A stretch of 64,000 nucleotides of DNA from Glossina fuscipes (taxonomy: Eukaryota > Arthropoda > Insecta > Diptera > Glossinidae), in NCBI RefSeq assembly GCF_014805625.2, contig NW_023998516.1:1-64000 (forward strand), in the 5' to 3' direction. The notes beneath the pieces were generated by a model that saw only the letters and a program-made list of their open reading frames with translations, was not told where the DNA came from and ran no database searches. This document shows, one piece after another, positions 33,580-46,035 of this stretch (positions within the stretch are counted from its first letter, which is position 1; each line of letters opens with the position of its first letter). The position numbers were made by a program, and so were the translations under genes.

Positions 33580-34265
33580 CTCTGAAAATGAATAAGGGCA
33601 AAGACAAGGCGAAGAGGAAGAAACTAACACTGGAATATTAAAACTAATAGTAGAAGGTGAACGATACATGGCTTTTGATAAAGAATTTGCATTAGAGGAA
33701 TCCACTATAAGAGGCATACAAAAACGTGCAGATCAAATGGATAAGTCTAGTAATTATGCCACAAGCGAAAGCGATAAACGAGCATGGCATTCATTTTGAT
33801 GGAGAACACGGAAAAGGCACTCATATTGTGGATTCTCAGAATTAACCCATTGATGGAGAATTAATGAAAGAGAAAGCTACACGAGTTTACAATTGGCTGA
33901 AGGGCCCGCCTTGTTGATCGTCTCACATTGGAACCCCAAAATCTTCTGCAATCAATGGCTGGCTGTTCGGGTTTTTACAATGGCACTTATTTTTCAATCT
34001 GAAAATAAAGGGCGAAGCTGCATTCGCTGATGAAACAACCGCTAAAAACTATTCTAAATTGTTAGCAAAAATGATTAATGATGGTGGATATCGTTCGAAA
34101 AAAGATGCCCAATCCAACGTTTATCGCCAACTCTGAGAAAACGGCAAGTGGTTTTAAAGTTGCGAAAGATAGAGTAACATTTTTGTATATCTGACACCCG
34201 AAACATATACAAGCGTCTAGCGACCCAAAAGCCGCGACAAAAACTGATCACCGACTTCATGGTAA
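33580..34265 (+). pseudogene. pogo/Tigger-like transposase, broken
   Basis: The plus strand encodes, in broken frames, KDKAKRKKLTLEY, then FALEESTIRGIQKRADQMDK (CENP-B-type N-terminal helix-turn-helix), IDGELMKEKATRVYNWLKGP (second DNA-binding domain), SAINGWLFGF..., LKIKGEAAFADETTAKNY, and MINDGGYRSKK directly joined to MPNPTFIANSEKTASGFKVA, KDRVTFLY. In Tigger-type enzymes the first catalytic Asp motif (NADETGLFW) sits exactly at that join, and it is missing here, apparently deleted. The rest of the DDE domain is absent. CENP-B and jerky-like host genes are related, but the stops and lack of a complete frame favour a dead transposon. Confidence 0.8.
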
Positions 34266-37200
34266 TTGAAAAAAATTCAACTCACAACACACAACGGCAA
34301 TTAGTTATTCCATAAGGTTTTGAGTTGTTTCCTAGGTGAGACTTTTTTATGCGGTTCGACTCACCGCATACAAGAAAAACTTTTTCAAATGTGTTGCGAA
34401 AACTACTTTTTATAGCTACTCGTGAAGTTATGTGCCACATTTTTCTATGCGTTTTTTTTTTATTCCTCACCGCACAAAAACAGACTTGAGTGTATATTCA
34501 AAACATTTGAAAGAAAATATATTTAGTTTTCATAGTCTTGACACCAATAACACTCTCATCGAAAGAAAAATCACAAATAATATGTTCAAGAAAAGATCTG
34601 TAGTATACAGTGAAAAATATCTATCGTGAATTTCGCAAATTTTTTGAAGAGGAATAAATTTTCCAAAGTTTCCGTCTGCATGAGAAGAAGAGAAATTAGC
34701 ATTCAAGTCCATGTCCATGATTATAAGGATGATTCGATTTTTATTTAACTTAACTATTCGTTTTAATGGAGTTAACTTTTAAAATGAGAAGAATTAATAG
34801 CACACAGTTCATTAAGCATAAAATTGTTGATTGAGGAGAATATTTTCTGTTACATGAATATTTTTTTTAGTAACTTTTAAAACCAATTTAAAGGGAACTG
34901 ACAAAGAAGATCAAAAGTACTTTAGAGATGTTAAATGTAGAGAGTTTATTATTTCACAACCTGGATCTATACATCAAACATTTTACACTTGCGTAGACAG
35001 AATATTTGCTTTGTGGTATACAAAAAAAAAAAAAAAAGGCAAGAAACCTTAAATGTAATATTGTTCATTCATTCATTCATTCATTCATTTACTTATATTA
35101 AGAATATACAAAAACGTAAACAAATTTATTTTTTTTTTTTGCTTGCTGCGGACACAATACACACTGTAATGTGTAGTAGACGTTCGGTGCAATGCGTTAC
35201 AAAAAGATTAAATGAACGGAGAGCAAATAAGAAAATTGCCCAAGCCTGGGGGTAAATCATGCAAAGCAATTATTTGGTGCCTAACACAATGCACATATTA
35301 TGCGAAAGCATCTTAGAGACCATTGAATAAATAACCTGTACATTTTGTGTATATAGTTATATGCAGCAAAAAAAAAAAAAGTTGCAAATCTCTTAAAATT
35401 TGTTTTACTCTTGAAAAAGTTTATTTGAAACTTTGATTAGCCCTAGCCAGCCATTGTTATTGTTTTCTTTTTTTTTGTAAAATTACGCCCTTTTAAGTGA
35501 TTTAAGAGTAACGAATGATATGGATTATTTTTTAATTTAATTTCAAATCAATCAGAACTAAAAGTATATCTCAAGCTAATCAGAATATCAGTATTGAAGT
35601 AATCTCAAGCAAAAAACTGAAACCTTCGAAACTATATTTTTTAAAAAACGAATTTGAAATTCAACACAAGAAATTGCTTTGGTTTTGAATTGTTTTATTG
35701 AGTAAGATTCGTACACATAATATTTACAAAATTAAAAATTTTTAGCCGCAATTAATATATTGCTTTCTGTTCAATAAACTTCTATTGTCGCTCTATACAA
35801 TTTTTTAGAGTAATTCTCTGCAAGTCGTTAAAGCTTTGTGTAAAGAAGTGATCGAAGTTGTTTTGGGAACGCGCAAGAAATTCACCTACGATGAGCTTAA
35901 CATCATTTTTGTTCACAATTTCGTAGCATTTCACGTGTTACGCATCTGGTCAGTGGCGAAAAGTTCCCGTTCAATTAACGCCGTCCTATGAGGCGTGAAA
36001 TTGTTTGGCTCTAATTCGGCCTTAGAGATCATCCTATCATGACTTTCTCGTATTTCGATTATCACTTTTTTAATGGAAATCATTGTAATCATAAAAAATG
36101 ATTTTGTTTAAGGCGTTTTGTCAACTAAATTCTGTTCACTCAGTTCGAGTGAAACTAAAATGTTAAGCTTTCTTACAATATCAAGCTTTTGTTACTAATC
36201 CTCACTTTGACAAGACTCTCTCTCCAATTCTAAGCAACGGTTAAATACTCGTTAGAATCGCTTAGTCAATTATGTATATATGATGTATATATACGTAGCG
36301 ATCCATCTATCCGTTCTTGTGCGATTCTTTTTTCTTTGGTTTTGTAGTTCTTTGCATGTTTGTGTAATGTACAAAAAACGCAATTATACATACGCATGAA
36401 ATACATCAGACAATGAAGTTTGAAGATTAATTTTTTTGTAGGAAGAGTAAATTAACATTAATTATTTATGTACTTATTTAAGAATTTTACATATTGACTT
36501 AATCCTATATCCTTTCAAATGCAAACAAATAAACGAATTCTAGAATCCATACGAACTGTACGATATACATAGGGAAAGAAACCTTACAAATAAACATTTA
36601 CCGTTTCATCGGGGCTTAGCGAAGTAGGTTAATGAAAATGTCTTTAGATAAGTAACAATTAAATAAGAATTTTTTTTGCAATTTGAAAATTTTGTTTTGA
36701 AATGTGTTCACATTTGTTATTTTGTGCAGCTTTTCAGTGGAAAAGTCTCTAAGTATGTAACATATTTCCAAATTTTTAAGGTGATTTAATGCGCAATGAA
36801 CCCTTGTTGAACATCTCGGATAATAGTTTCCAGGCCTAGCAAAAAAAATCTATATTACCATTAGGAAATTCCGACCGTCACGCCGCGCCTTTGAAAATTT
36901 CTTCGCATTGCATTCGTTTGTTTATCAGTTACAGTGGGCGTAGTAACGCTACTTTTGCTATTTTCAAGGCAATGAAAAAATCCGAATTTCGTTTATTGGT
37001 TATACGTTGATTTTTGATGCAAACAGATACCGTTTCAGCTCAACGTTACTCTTTTCATACAAGCTTATATGGGCACTGATGCCCATGCCGTGGATATATC
37101 AAAAAAATCTTAAAAATTATTTTCGTAAACTAAAAAGTGATTTCCCACGAATTAGCCGACATTCTGAAGATTCTGAAGTGCAGGGTGTCTACAATTGTGT

Positions 37201-37370
37201 ATAAAAAAAGTTTTGATATAAAAACATCCTTTCCAAATGAATATCGAATTTAATCATAGAGGAATGAAAACGTGAACGTGTTAATGATTCGTACCCTTTT
37301 CTTTAAAATGTTTAACCACAAAAACAATTTTTTTTCACGTGGTCACATGGGACAATGGACGAAATATTAC
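34266..37370. other. AT-rich DNA, no gene recognised
   Basis: Short frames only. A small (ATTC)n microsatellite lies at about 35,068-35,090 and several A/T tracts occur. A 35,821-35,930 frame has a weak resemblance to BEL/Pao integrase but is not convincing. Confidence 0.5.
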
Positions 37371-37374
37371 TGCG

Positions 37375-37662
37375 CTTTCAAATCGAAACGTCCGCTGAGT
37401 GGAAAAGCTGTGCAAAGCGACCAATAACGCAACAATCGGTTGGCAAGGTTGTTGTCCCAGTATTTTGAAATCGTATGATATTCTGTTCATCGACTAAGTT
37501 CAAAAAGAAAGAGCAGGAAAGGGAGAAATTTCCAAAAAACGTGTCCAGATAGTGGAGAAAAAAGCGTTCTTTCACAGCCAAACAATAGTACCGTCCTGCA
37601 AATTGATGGCTACAATGGAAAAAATGTTTAAATTGAAGTTCGAATTGCGCCAATAACTATTG
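37375..37662 (+). pseudogene. mariner transposase catalytic-domain fragment
   Basis: The plus strand reads TAEWKSCAKRPITQQSVGKVVVPVF and then, in other frames, VEKKAFFHSQ and KLMATMEKMFKLKFELR. This is the order of mariner DD34D transposases between the first and second Asp motifs (SAEW...PK..KS.GKV..SVFWD ... LFHQDNAP.HKS..TMAKL.EL.FELL). The second Asp (QDNAP) region is damaged. No inverted ends are seen. Its MAT-M-KL type differs from the copies at 49.7 and 56.3 kb, so it is another mariner subfamily, possibly that of 4,388-4,545. Confidence 0.65.
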
Positions 37663-38692
37663 CATGCTTACAAATAAGAATAGGCTTTCTTCACAAATCA
37701 TTAAAAAAACATCGATGTATTAAAGGAGTGTTTCAATTTGCGACACGTTGTTTAAGAGAAAAGAAATATTTTTCCTTTGATTATTTAGGCAAAGGGAATT
37801 TTTTTGAAAACAAGATTTAAAAAATAAGGAAAGTATATATGTACATATAAAATTTTTCATACTTCGCTGCCAAGCGGGTATGAAAAAATCCACCGCTTCC
37901 TATAGCTTAGAAAACCTTGAAAGCCAAGAAAATTTGTCAACCGTGAAAATTCCTAAAATATAAATATTTTGTTTGAAAAATTCACTATATATTTTTGCGT
38001 CGTTGCAGCGGAAGACAAGAAGATTCTGAAATTTTATTTTTTTTGATTTTGAATTTTGATTCTGTAAAAACTTTTAATTTAATATTTGAAAATTTGGAAA
38101 TCGTTGCAATTATGATAAGCTTATTTAATAAATTCTTTAATATTGGCTTCCAACTTTTATTTTGTAAATCATTCCGGCAAAATCGCGGAAGAAGAATGTT
38201 GTAAAACATCAGTCAATGGATTTCCTTAGTAATATCATTTCTACGACGCCGGAAATCCAGAGAAAAATCCACAATTCCGGATGAACAGAGCCTTATTGTT
38301 GTGGTGGATTGTCAAAGGCCTCTTCTCTAGACTGCGATCGTCGTGGCTATATTTTCTGAGGTACAAACTACATGGCTGCGAAAATAATACGTGGTGATGA
38401 ATATTATTAGTGAACGGTTGTTCTGATTACTTAATGAGTTAATTAACTATATGAACCGTCCATCAAACTACTCAAAAGTTATACGCGTCGATATTTATTA
38501 TTTCTTGAGCCCTGTATGGACGATTATCTCATTTTGGGGAAAACGATATGACCATGGTCATCTAGCATTGCCAGTCGATCTTCAATTTCATCACTCCTTT
38601 TACGCTTAATTCTTTCTTATACGACTCAAATTAATCTAATATTTCCGAATGTAATTTTGTATATATTTTTTGTGTAATCTTTTTATTAATAT
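37663..38692. other. AT-rich DNA, no gene recognised
   Basis: Short frames on both strands at 37,985-38,209 are mutually overlapping and low-complexity. Nothing assignable. Confidence 0.5.
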
Positions 38693-39103
38693 TGTTACGA
38701 AAATCCTAAAGCCAGTTAATTTCAGCTAACTAATTATCCCTAATAATAAATTGCCTAAAGAAGGAAAAAGCAAATGAGCATTCGCAGGCGCCTCATGCAG
38801 CTGCTGGCCGGGATTAGAAATAAAACCATAAATTTAGGTATAGTAACATGCTTGTAAAAATGTATACAAATAGAATATTTGTGGAAGGGAGAGTTAGTCC
38901 GGCAAGAATATAGAAGTTGAGAGTACGGCCAAAATAAATTGTGAATAATCCTACATTTTTAAGTAACATAATTGTGAATAAATGATCCTACTGTTAAGGA
39001 ATATAATTGCAAATCATAGAACTTTGAAGTGTATTTCTCTTGATCAAAATATCCGCGATCCAGTGGTACGGACTGTATCTTGTAAAAAGCGAATTACATA
39101 ACG
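38693..39103 (+). repeat. probable solo LTR (Ty3/gypsy-like)
   Basis: The segment begins TGTTACGAAAATCC and ends ACATAACG, near-complementary ends in the manner of gypsy-type LTRs (TGTTAC...GTAACA). It is flanked on both sides by ATAT, a possible 4-bp target duplication. Inside are a relatively GC-rich block (38,780-38,815) and AATAAA-type signals (about 38,820 and 38,933). No primer-binding site, polypurine tract or pol sequence lies next to it, so if real it is a solo LTR left by recombination. AT-rich flanks make the target duplication weak evidence on its own. Confidence 0.45.
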
Positions 39104-40355
39104 ATATTAATAATAATTTCAATTCCCAATTATTTATAAATTTTTATTGCCACGAATGGGTGCATTCCCAGAATATAAATTGTTTTTAGCAATGGAAGTT
39201 CTGTATGGATGATGATATATTAGGCGTATTTGTTGACGGCTACGATTGTAAATTTTTCCATTCATGCTTGAAGAAGGCTATGTTGACAAATAAAATCAAA
39301 ATTTCTTTTTTGTTACTTTGTCACAGTGATTATTGACCGATATGTTACATACACGCAAAGATAAGATTTTTCAATTCATTGAGATATACGCTAGTGCTCT
39401 TAAATAGGGTAAGAATAGGAATTGAGAGGTGAAAATATCGAAAAATTCAATTGAAGGTTTTTATTAATTAACATACCTAACTTTAATTACATATTCTAGT
39501 TGCAAATAGTTTGCATTATAGTTAATAAACCAACTGCTAAGGTTAATTGCCTCAGATTTCTGTACTCTTGACCTCAATCTCATAAGCTCATTATTATTTA
39601 TATGCACATGAAAATATATACACGTATACACATAGACGGAGATGAAGAAAGAAAAGTGAAAAAATATGAAAGTAGATTAAGTTTGTTTATAATAAACCAT
39701 GGGACTTTGTTTTCCTTTAAGCAACATGTAAATAGATTTGCTCGAAATGGGTGAGCGAATCAACCTGAACTCTAAGTTAGAATCTTGTATGTTTAAAACT
39801 TTCCATCTGAATGAGTTTTACCAAAAGAACTTTGATGGAATAGGTAGCAAAGTCTAAATCACTTTCATTGAAAGGATTTAACTTTAACCCTTTTTTCTTT
39901 TTTTACTTGAGCACGTGGCATTTTTAATTAATACTTCATGTTAACTCGTTGATGTGTATGGGAATGTTCATTTTTCAACTGCCGGAAAAAGGCTTCAAAT
40001 GGCTTATACGGGTATATTCATTCGTTTATTACTATGCGTAGAATATAGTTTATTAAAAAAAAATAAATAAATAAAACCATTACAATATGTATTTTAGTAT
40101 TATAGAAAGCATATGTATGCACTAAACGGTAACACTCCTCTCTAATTTGCTCGCATCGAAGATCATTTCCGTGATTTCGTCATTTTCGGCTGATGTTAAG
40201 CCAAAAGTCACGATTTCGTGTAATAAAAAACATCAAGATATCGCACATTCGGTGAAATGTACTTAAAAGGCTTGAGTTTTCCTTCTTCTCATGTGGTACA
40301 AGACGTATTAAGTGTATGCGAATGTATGTAACATTCCAAAGGGATTAAGTTACAC
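39104..40355. other. AT-rich DNA, no gene recognised
   Basis: No sustained frame, no tandem array, no element end seen. Confidence 0.5.
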
Positions 40356-40640
40356 CCACCTTCTATTATATCGATCGATTCAGATTCGTTCTCCGAACTT
40401 ACATAAGCCTGTCGGTCCGGCTGCGCCAGTCCGTGCATTCTTTCGTTAAACCTACCTGTCGAAATTTTTGAGATATTTCAGAGTGTGACATAGATTGAAC
40501 AATTGTTAGACCACCCCCCATATAACGCCGTCTTTTGAAAAATCGTTATATAGACGTGTGTCTATAGTCGTAACTTGATGTAAAAATTAACTAGACCAAA
40601 TTTGAATTACGATTCCATATAGAAGTGAACATGTTCATGA
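40356..40640 (+). repeat. dispersed fly repeat, SINE-like non-coding type
   Basis: Landmarks in order are TTATATCGATCGATTCAGAT, a GTCGGTCCGGCTGCGCCAGT-type block, GTCGAAATTTTTGAGATAT and CCCCCCATATAACGCC. The same order of motifs, diverged, occurs at 63,570-63,850 and, reversed, at 58,545-58,990. This class is common in cyclorrhaphan genomes. It encodes nothing. Confidence 0.55.
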
Positions 40641-40670
40641 AGAGTGAGCTTTCTAGCAAAGAGTTTACTT

Positions 40671-41434
40671 TTTATACCCACCACTGCAACATGGGGGTAT
40701 ACTCATTCTGTTTTTTCCATCACGTATGTAACACCCAAGAGAAGGCTTCAGCTTCTATAAAGTACATACATTCTTGGTCAGCGTGAAATTCTGAATTCAT
40801 TTAGCCGAGTCTGTCCATCTGTGTGTCTGCGTAGTGTTTGTTGTTTGCACTCGGCTTCTCGCAAAAATGGTGGTATCGACTTCAAATGTAGCAGAAACAT
40901 GGGAGGTCTTTACGCGCAGGTTCGTATTGAAAATGGGCGAAATTGATCCCAGCAGAAAACGCATGAGAGCGCAAACTAAACGTAACCCCGTTTTTCTTAA
41001 CAAAAATTTGTGGGTTTTTGCTCTTTACTCAGAAATTATAAAAATTAGAAAAATATTGAAATTTTGTCGAAATTTATATCGTAAATCTTTTATAGTGTAT
41101 AAGCAACGAGCAAAAGACACGGGAACTAAAGGCGCTCTCAGCTTTGGTTGTATAGAAGTGTGCGCGCAGTAGCGGTGTTCTTTAACGTGTTTGGGCGATT
41201 TTCAAGCTCTTTTTCAAATTTGTAGACGAATCTTCGTTTTTGCGAGCGCGAGAATGTTTACAATAAACATTACACAGACCAGAAGGTGATCATTGGCTCA
41301 TTGGCTTAAATCGATTCAGAATTCGATGCGGATTAAGAATATATGTACATTGTGTGGTCTCTGAAGCTTTCTTTTGGGCGCTGCAAACGTTTGGGTAAAA
41401 TGAATATACACCCCACCCTTCGGCGATGGGTACA
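40671..41434. repeat. fold-back-like element with about 240-bp inverted arms
   Basis: The left arm (40,673 to about 40,912) starts TATACCCACCACTGCAACAT and continues GGGGGTATACTCATT, CTTCAG, AGTACATACATTCTTG, a TGTTTGTTGTTTGCAC block and CGCAAAAATGG. The reverse complement of the right arm (about 41,196 to 41,434) shows the same blocks in the same order (TACCCATCGCCGAAGGGTGG, TGTATATTCATT, CTTCAG, TGTACATATATTCTTA, TGTTTATTGTAAAC, CGCAAAAACG). Single-arm relatives lie at 51,219-51,610, 61,905-62,196 and 898-1,125. The 112-codon plus-strand frame inside it (40,834-41,172) is fortuitous: relatives do not keep it open. No transposase is present, so it is non-autonomous. Confidence 0.7.
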
Positions 41435-41894
41435 GCAATGTATAATTGCTCGTGTATTATAATAAAAATTAATGAATAACAGCATTAGCAGAAGTGGTCT
41501 AAGGTACCTAATGGTCGGCTTTGCCCGACTATAATATTCTTACTATTACGGTTGTCGGATATATGCCCAAATCGGCGATAATGAGTATCTAAAAATCGCT
41601 ATGCAATGATTACAAATTTTTTAGAGATATAAAGTGCGGACACATTGCAGCACATACTAAGCGGACGTTCCCTTAAAGTTATAGAAAACAAAGGCACTAT
41701 AAATAAGTATTAATAGAACTAAGCGTTTATTTATATAATTTTTCAGACGAAAACTGACGCACAAATGATCGATTGTTATTTTAGTTAATGTGTTGGCAAT
41801 TTCCGCAATTATATTACAGCACAAATCTTAAAGCTTTACCGAATCTGAATCGACGTCGTTATTGAATAAGTATATTATTGGAATATTATATAAA

Positions 41895-41935
<41 letters not shown>

Positions 41936-42950
41936 TTAATTTTAGACTAATGAATTGAATTCTTAGACTAAAAAAAATATTTAATATATACTATTCTATC
42001 TATTCTATATATAATATTATATATATTATTACATAAATATATATATTATAAATATTATATAATATATATTATTCTACCTATTCTATATATAATATATTAT
42101 ATATATGTATTATATATGTATATTATAATGCCTATTGCCTATGGGAGCTAAAATTTTTGTAATTTTCGAATTATAAATTTCCTTTCAGGTCCGAGTTGAA
42201 TGAAATGGTTATATAATGATTTAAATAAATTTATAAAAAAATCACGGAAAATCCTTTGAGTTACTTGCAAGCTAATTTCCTGTATGCATAGCCGACTTGA
42301 AGTTTTAATAAATACATTAACATGAAAGGTAAATGTAAGTAATATGAACGACATATTTTGATAAACCTTTTTTGCTTTTTTCGCTTTAAAAACTATAAAA
42401 ATGATCTTTAAATATATTTTCTTTTTTTTTTTGTCTCTTTTGCAAGCTATGCGACGTTTGTAAAGGATACGTATTTTGGAGCTATGCGTAATGCTGCAAT
42501 GGGCAGCTCGGACAGATGTTTTTCTTGTTCCGTTCTTATAGATATCAAATTTAGAGGGAAGGCATGAGAATTATTGAAAGCTGAAATATGTGTCAAGATT
42601 TCAAAAAAGCGTTAGGTTTAACGATGTAAAAAAAAGAACTTTTATATTTCCGAATTTTTCAATCCGTCTCTCCGTTTTATTCGTCAACTCAACTCAACTG
42701 GTTACCAAAGCAGTTCTTCCTGCGATGAACCTACCATCGCAAACGTCGTGCAACTCAAGGCTTAATCGTCTCTGAACGTGTACAGGTTATTTCTTGAAAA
42801 GATAGCAAACTCTGTAAGTGAAAAGAGAAATGCTTCTTACAATTCTGATATAATAGTTTGGATTGGTAGATGGTGTTCAAGATTCAAGACAGTGGTATGT
42901 ATCCTTTTAAGCCAAATTACGGTCATAATAATAGAGGTATGGCAAAAATT

Positions 42951-42984
<34 letters not shown>

Positions 42985-43109
42985 CATATAATATAAAAAA
43001 ACTCAGCAATTTGTTTTCTTTCATTCGAAATCGAATGCAGCTTCGTGAACGCAATACTTCGGTTGAGTGAAGCGCATTTTGAATCCACAAAGTATATAAT
43101 TTAATCACC
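41435..43109. other. AT-rich DNA with microsatellites
   Basis: It contains (TTA)n at 41,898-41,936, TATA-rich sequence at 41,980-42,130 and a TA/ATATAC run at 42,949-42,992. No gene is recognised. Confidence 0.6.
41898..41936. repeat. (TTA)n microsatellite
   Basis: About 13 uninterrupted TTA units. Confidence 0.95.
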
Positions 43110-43306
43110 TGTACTTGATATTATTATTATTAATATTATTATTATAAATTTAGCCAGAGAATAAATTCTAGGACCAAAGTCTCTTAAAAAACTAGCATCT
43201 AAGGCTTTCGGCTTTATTAAAAAAACTCTACCGCACTTGAGATTTGAACCCACGACCATGGGGTTGCTAGTCGAGACTCTTGCTTACTCGGCTACTCATG
43301 CGGATT
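43110..43306 (-). repeat. tRNA-derived SINE, copy 1
   Basis: Read on the minus strand, the element starts near 43,305 with a box-A-like GAGTAGCCGAG (43,287-43,297) and, 44 bases on, a box-B-like GTGGGTTCAAATCTC (43,239-43,253), the two internal pol III promoter elements of a tRNA. A unique body follows, and it ends in an (ATT/AAT)-rich tail at about 43,110-43,150. It does not fold as an intact tRNA gene. The same head, with the same A-to-B spacing, occurs on the plus strand at 50,541. Confidence 0.7.
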
Positions 43307-45780
43307 TGTATCTTATAAACATATGCTTTTTAAATCACAATGTGAATAAAGTGCACCTGGGTACTAAGCCATATTCTCTGTATTTTCGTACACTTACACG
43401 TATGCATTCGATCACAGAAATACCGATTTTGTGCATTACACTTACCGGTACCGAATAATTCGACAGCAAATATATGCGGGTATAAAGTATTTGCTTTTTG
43501 CCCAACTAGAAAATGCATATAAGAAATAAATCTATCGTTTTTACTAGGGAAGGGCACAATCATGCATCACACCAAAAAAAAAAAAGAAAATCATAAAAAG
43601 AAAGATTGAGACTGAAACTGAGACTGAGGTGCATTAATTTATGATCAAGTCGTAACCTCTTATTTAGCAACCCATAGCGTCAAACTGTAACATTAAGACA
43701 CGCAATAAACATTAAACCTTTGCATAAATTAGCGCAGTTAGAGATGAAAGGCACAACGAGATAAGTGGACACCGCAAGAGATACTCGATCTTTATTTGCA
43801 TTACAACAGTAAGATGAATACCTATGAAAATTTTAACAGGAGGGGGATTTTTGTTTTTTTTTTAGACACATGGACTAAGAGAAATGGGTTTGAAGAACAC
43901 AGTAAGGCCGAGGAGTTTGTGTAAACCGCTCCCTTCACGTATGCATGTATAAGAGAAGGCAAAACGCAGAAGCTCCGCAGTGCGTTAATATAATGTTTTG
44001 TGTTATTTTAAGAAAATTTTTTTTATTAAATTTAATAAATATATCTAATTATAATAAAAAATAAAGTGATAAGAGATAATATATATAGAGGATTGCATAT
44101 CTTGCTTTGATGAATACACGTAAGTAACTTTGGTGATTTAAATATTATTATTTTGTGGTATATTAAAGTTGCGTCTTTTTATTAAGCAAAATATCTGTCC
44201 AGACATTTAACGCGTTTAAATCCGGTGCTGTTTGGTCGAGCTGAACTGTTCACTTTCAGGTTTCTAATATAGACGACAAATTGTTATTTTTACGTTGTTT
44301 AACAAAATGTACTAAAAGTTTTTAAAGGTAACTGTAACAGTTTCATATTCAACCGTATTGGCTGTTGTTTAACCAAAAACAATTAAGGTGAGACGAGTTT
44401 TTTGTCATTATGATGCGATGATTTTGCGATATTCTGCTTGGCTTTGGTCAATATTAATCAACTCTTCTCTTCAAAATTTAAAGTGATATTCGTTCATGTG
44501 TACATTGCCTATAGCTATATGTTTCATATAGTGGTCATTAATTACATTAATATTCTTAGAAATCACTTCCCGCCGGTCATTGTTTGTTCATGGGACAATT
44601 GCTTATTGTTAAGTTATAAAGTTATTCAATGCACAACAGTGTGATAGGTTAGGTTGGAGTTAAGTGGCGGACTATGTTGCAGTATACCATATAAGGCCCG
44701 TTGGAGCAAATTAGAGCGTGTCGGAGTGTGTAATTCAACGTCCATCCACTTTAAATAAATTGGTCATCTTTTCACTTCATATTAATCGGGAAGAGTATGT
44801 CAAAACCGTTTAGGAAGATATCTGCATAATTTTGTCGCCAGAGTGGAAAAAAAGCAAAGCAAATTGATTATATTCCTGCTTTCAGTTACACATCTTCTGT
44901 GAAGGCCACTATATGAGATGAAATGCCTAGATAGCAGGGTATTAGAAAGCGTGTTCTGTTCATGTCAATTGCACACCAGAATCGTACAATATATGCGCAT
45001 TTCTAATCTTTCTACAATTGGCGAGTATCTAAGTAAATAAGTTTAATTTTCGATGAAAAACGAAGGATTTCTTTAAAAAAAAATGTTTCAATTAATTGAT
45101 CAGAAATCTTCAATGTATCGTGGTAGAGAATGATATTTTAAAAACATTCTAACAGACTTGAATGAAAAGAATGAAATTAATAGGGGCTATCGGGCATGAG
45201 AATTTTAAAGTTTGTTTTTGCAATATTTTATATTATTTTTCATAGTTAGTTTGTATGTTGTTGTATATTTGATAAAATGATTATGGATGAAAATTAACCA
45301 AGTTTTCGAGGAAGCAGCATGCTTAAAGTATACAAACCATGTACGGATTCCTAGTGCTGACGCATTTAGCGATTGGCGAAAAGATTAACAACAATTCACA
45401 GTGAAAGGGATCGGCACGTATATGTCACAATGAAATTTACTATTGATGATTGTCTTCTAAACGCATACATAAGCAGAGTTGGTAAAATTTATCGAGTCAA
45501 GAGACTTGAATTGTAGTATTCGAACGGGCAAGACGACAAGAAGTTGTAAAGGCGTTGTAAATATATGTTCTTTTAAATAATTCATTTGCAAATAGATGTC
45601 GTAGAAATTGTATATATAGCTTACGCTGCCCCAAAAATCACAATTCAGAGAAATTAACCTAATGTTGAAAGTTTTTGAAGCAACCCGTAAAATCCCAAAG
45701 AACAGTTTTACGTAACAATACTTACGTAAGGATCTCACATATTTTCCAAATTCTTTGTATTGCGTTGTTCGCAAAACCAT
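43307..45780. other. AT-rich DNA, no gene recognised
   Basis: Short frames only; none with a domain. Position 44,646-44,660 shows TAGGTTAGGTT, but only two units. Confidence 0.5.
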
Positions 45781-45784
45781 TCCG

Positions 45785-46035
45785 TTTACATAACCATAAA
45801 GCGCTGAATTCGACAAATCCAAAATCCTAACGATTTCGATGGAAGTTAATATTCGACGTGTTACATTAATAAATACCTTTCTTAGGTCGTTATTAGTTTG
45901 AACTGGTGTTCCAGAACTTGATGCATTGTCAACGGAACGACATTTTTTGAACTAGTTTTGACACTGCCGTTGCGGTGACGCATCCTCTCTATACACTTCT
46001 AACAACATTTTTTTGCTTAAACAGAATTTTTACCT
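45785..46035 (-). pseudogene. mariner transposase N-terminal (HTH) fragment
   Basis: The minus strand reads LLEVYREDASPQRQCQN then FKKCRSVDNASSSGTPV, NDLRKVFINVTRRILTSIEI and LDLSNSALYGYV. This follows the paired-like DNA-binding domain of mariner transposases (VYGEdA.s...CQ.WF.RF.SGdf...D..RsGRPv...d...l......R....EIA..L.iS.stV...L...GyV). The catalytic domain does not follow recognisably in the 121-codon frame that continues to 45,457, so the rest is lost or beyond recognition. Confidence 0.65.

Noticed and set aside
35821..35990. Plus-strand frame VLGTRKKFTYDELNIIFV resembling the BEL/Pao integrase end
   Set aside because: Only about fifteen residues fit, the expected following motifs (NSRPL, LTPGHFLIG) are absent, and no LTR or other pol domain is nearby.
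40834..41172. 112-codon frame as a gene
   Set aside because: It lies entirely within the two-armed dispersed repeat, and related copies do not keep the frame.
43239..43297. tRNA gene
   Set aside because: A- and B-box-like motifs are present but no cloverleaf with acceptor stem and anticodon arm forms; a second copy and the AT-rich tail point to a SINE.
44646..44662. TTAGG-like telomere repeat (TAGGTTAGGTT)
   Set aside because: Only two units, and higher flies do not use TTAGG telomeres; a common dispersed fly motif is more likely.
45457..45822. 121-codon minus-strand frame as an independent gene
   Set aside because: Its start overlaps the mariner HTH fragment read in the same direction; the remainder has no recognisable domain and is treated as decayed transposon or flank.
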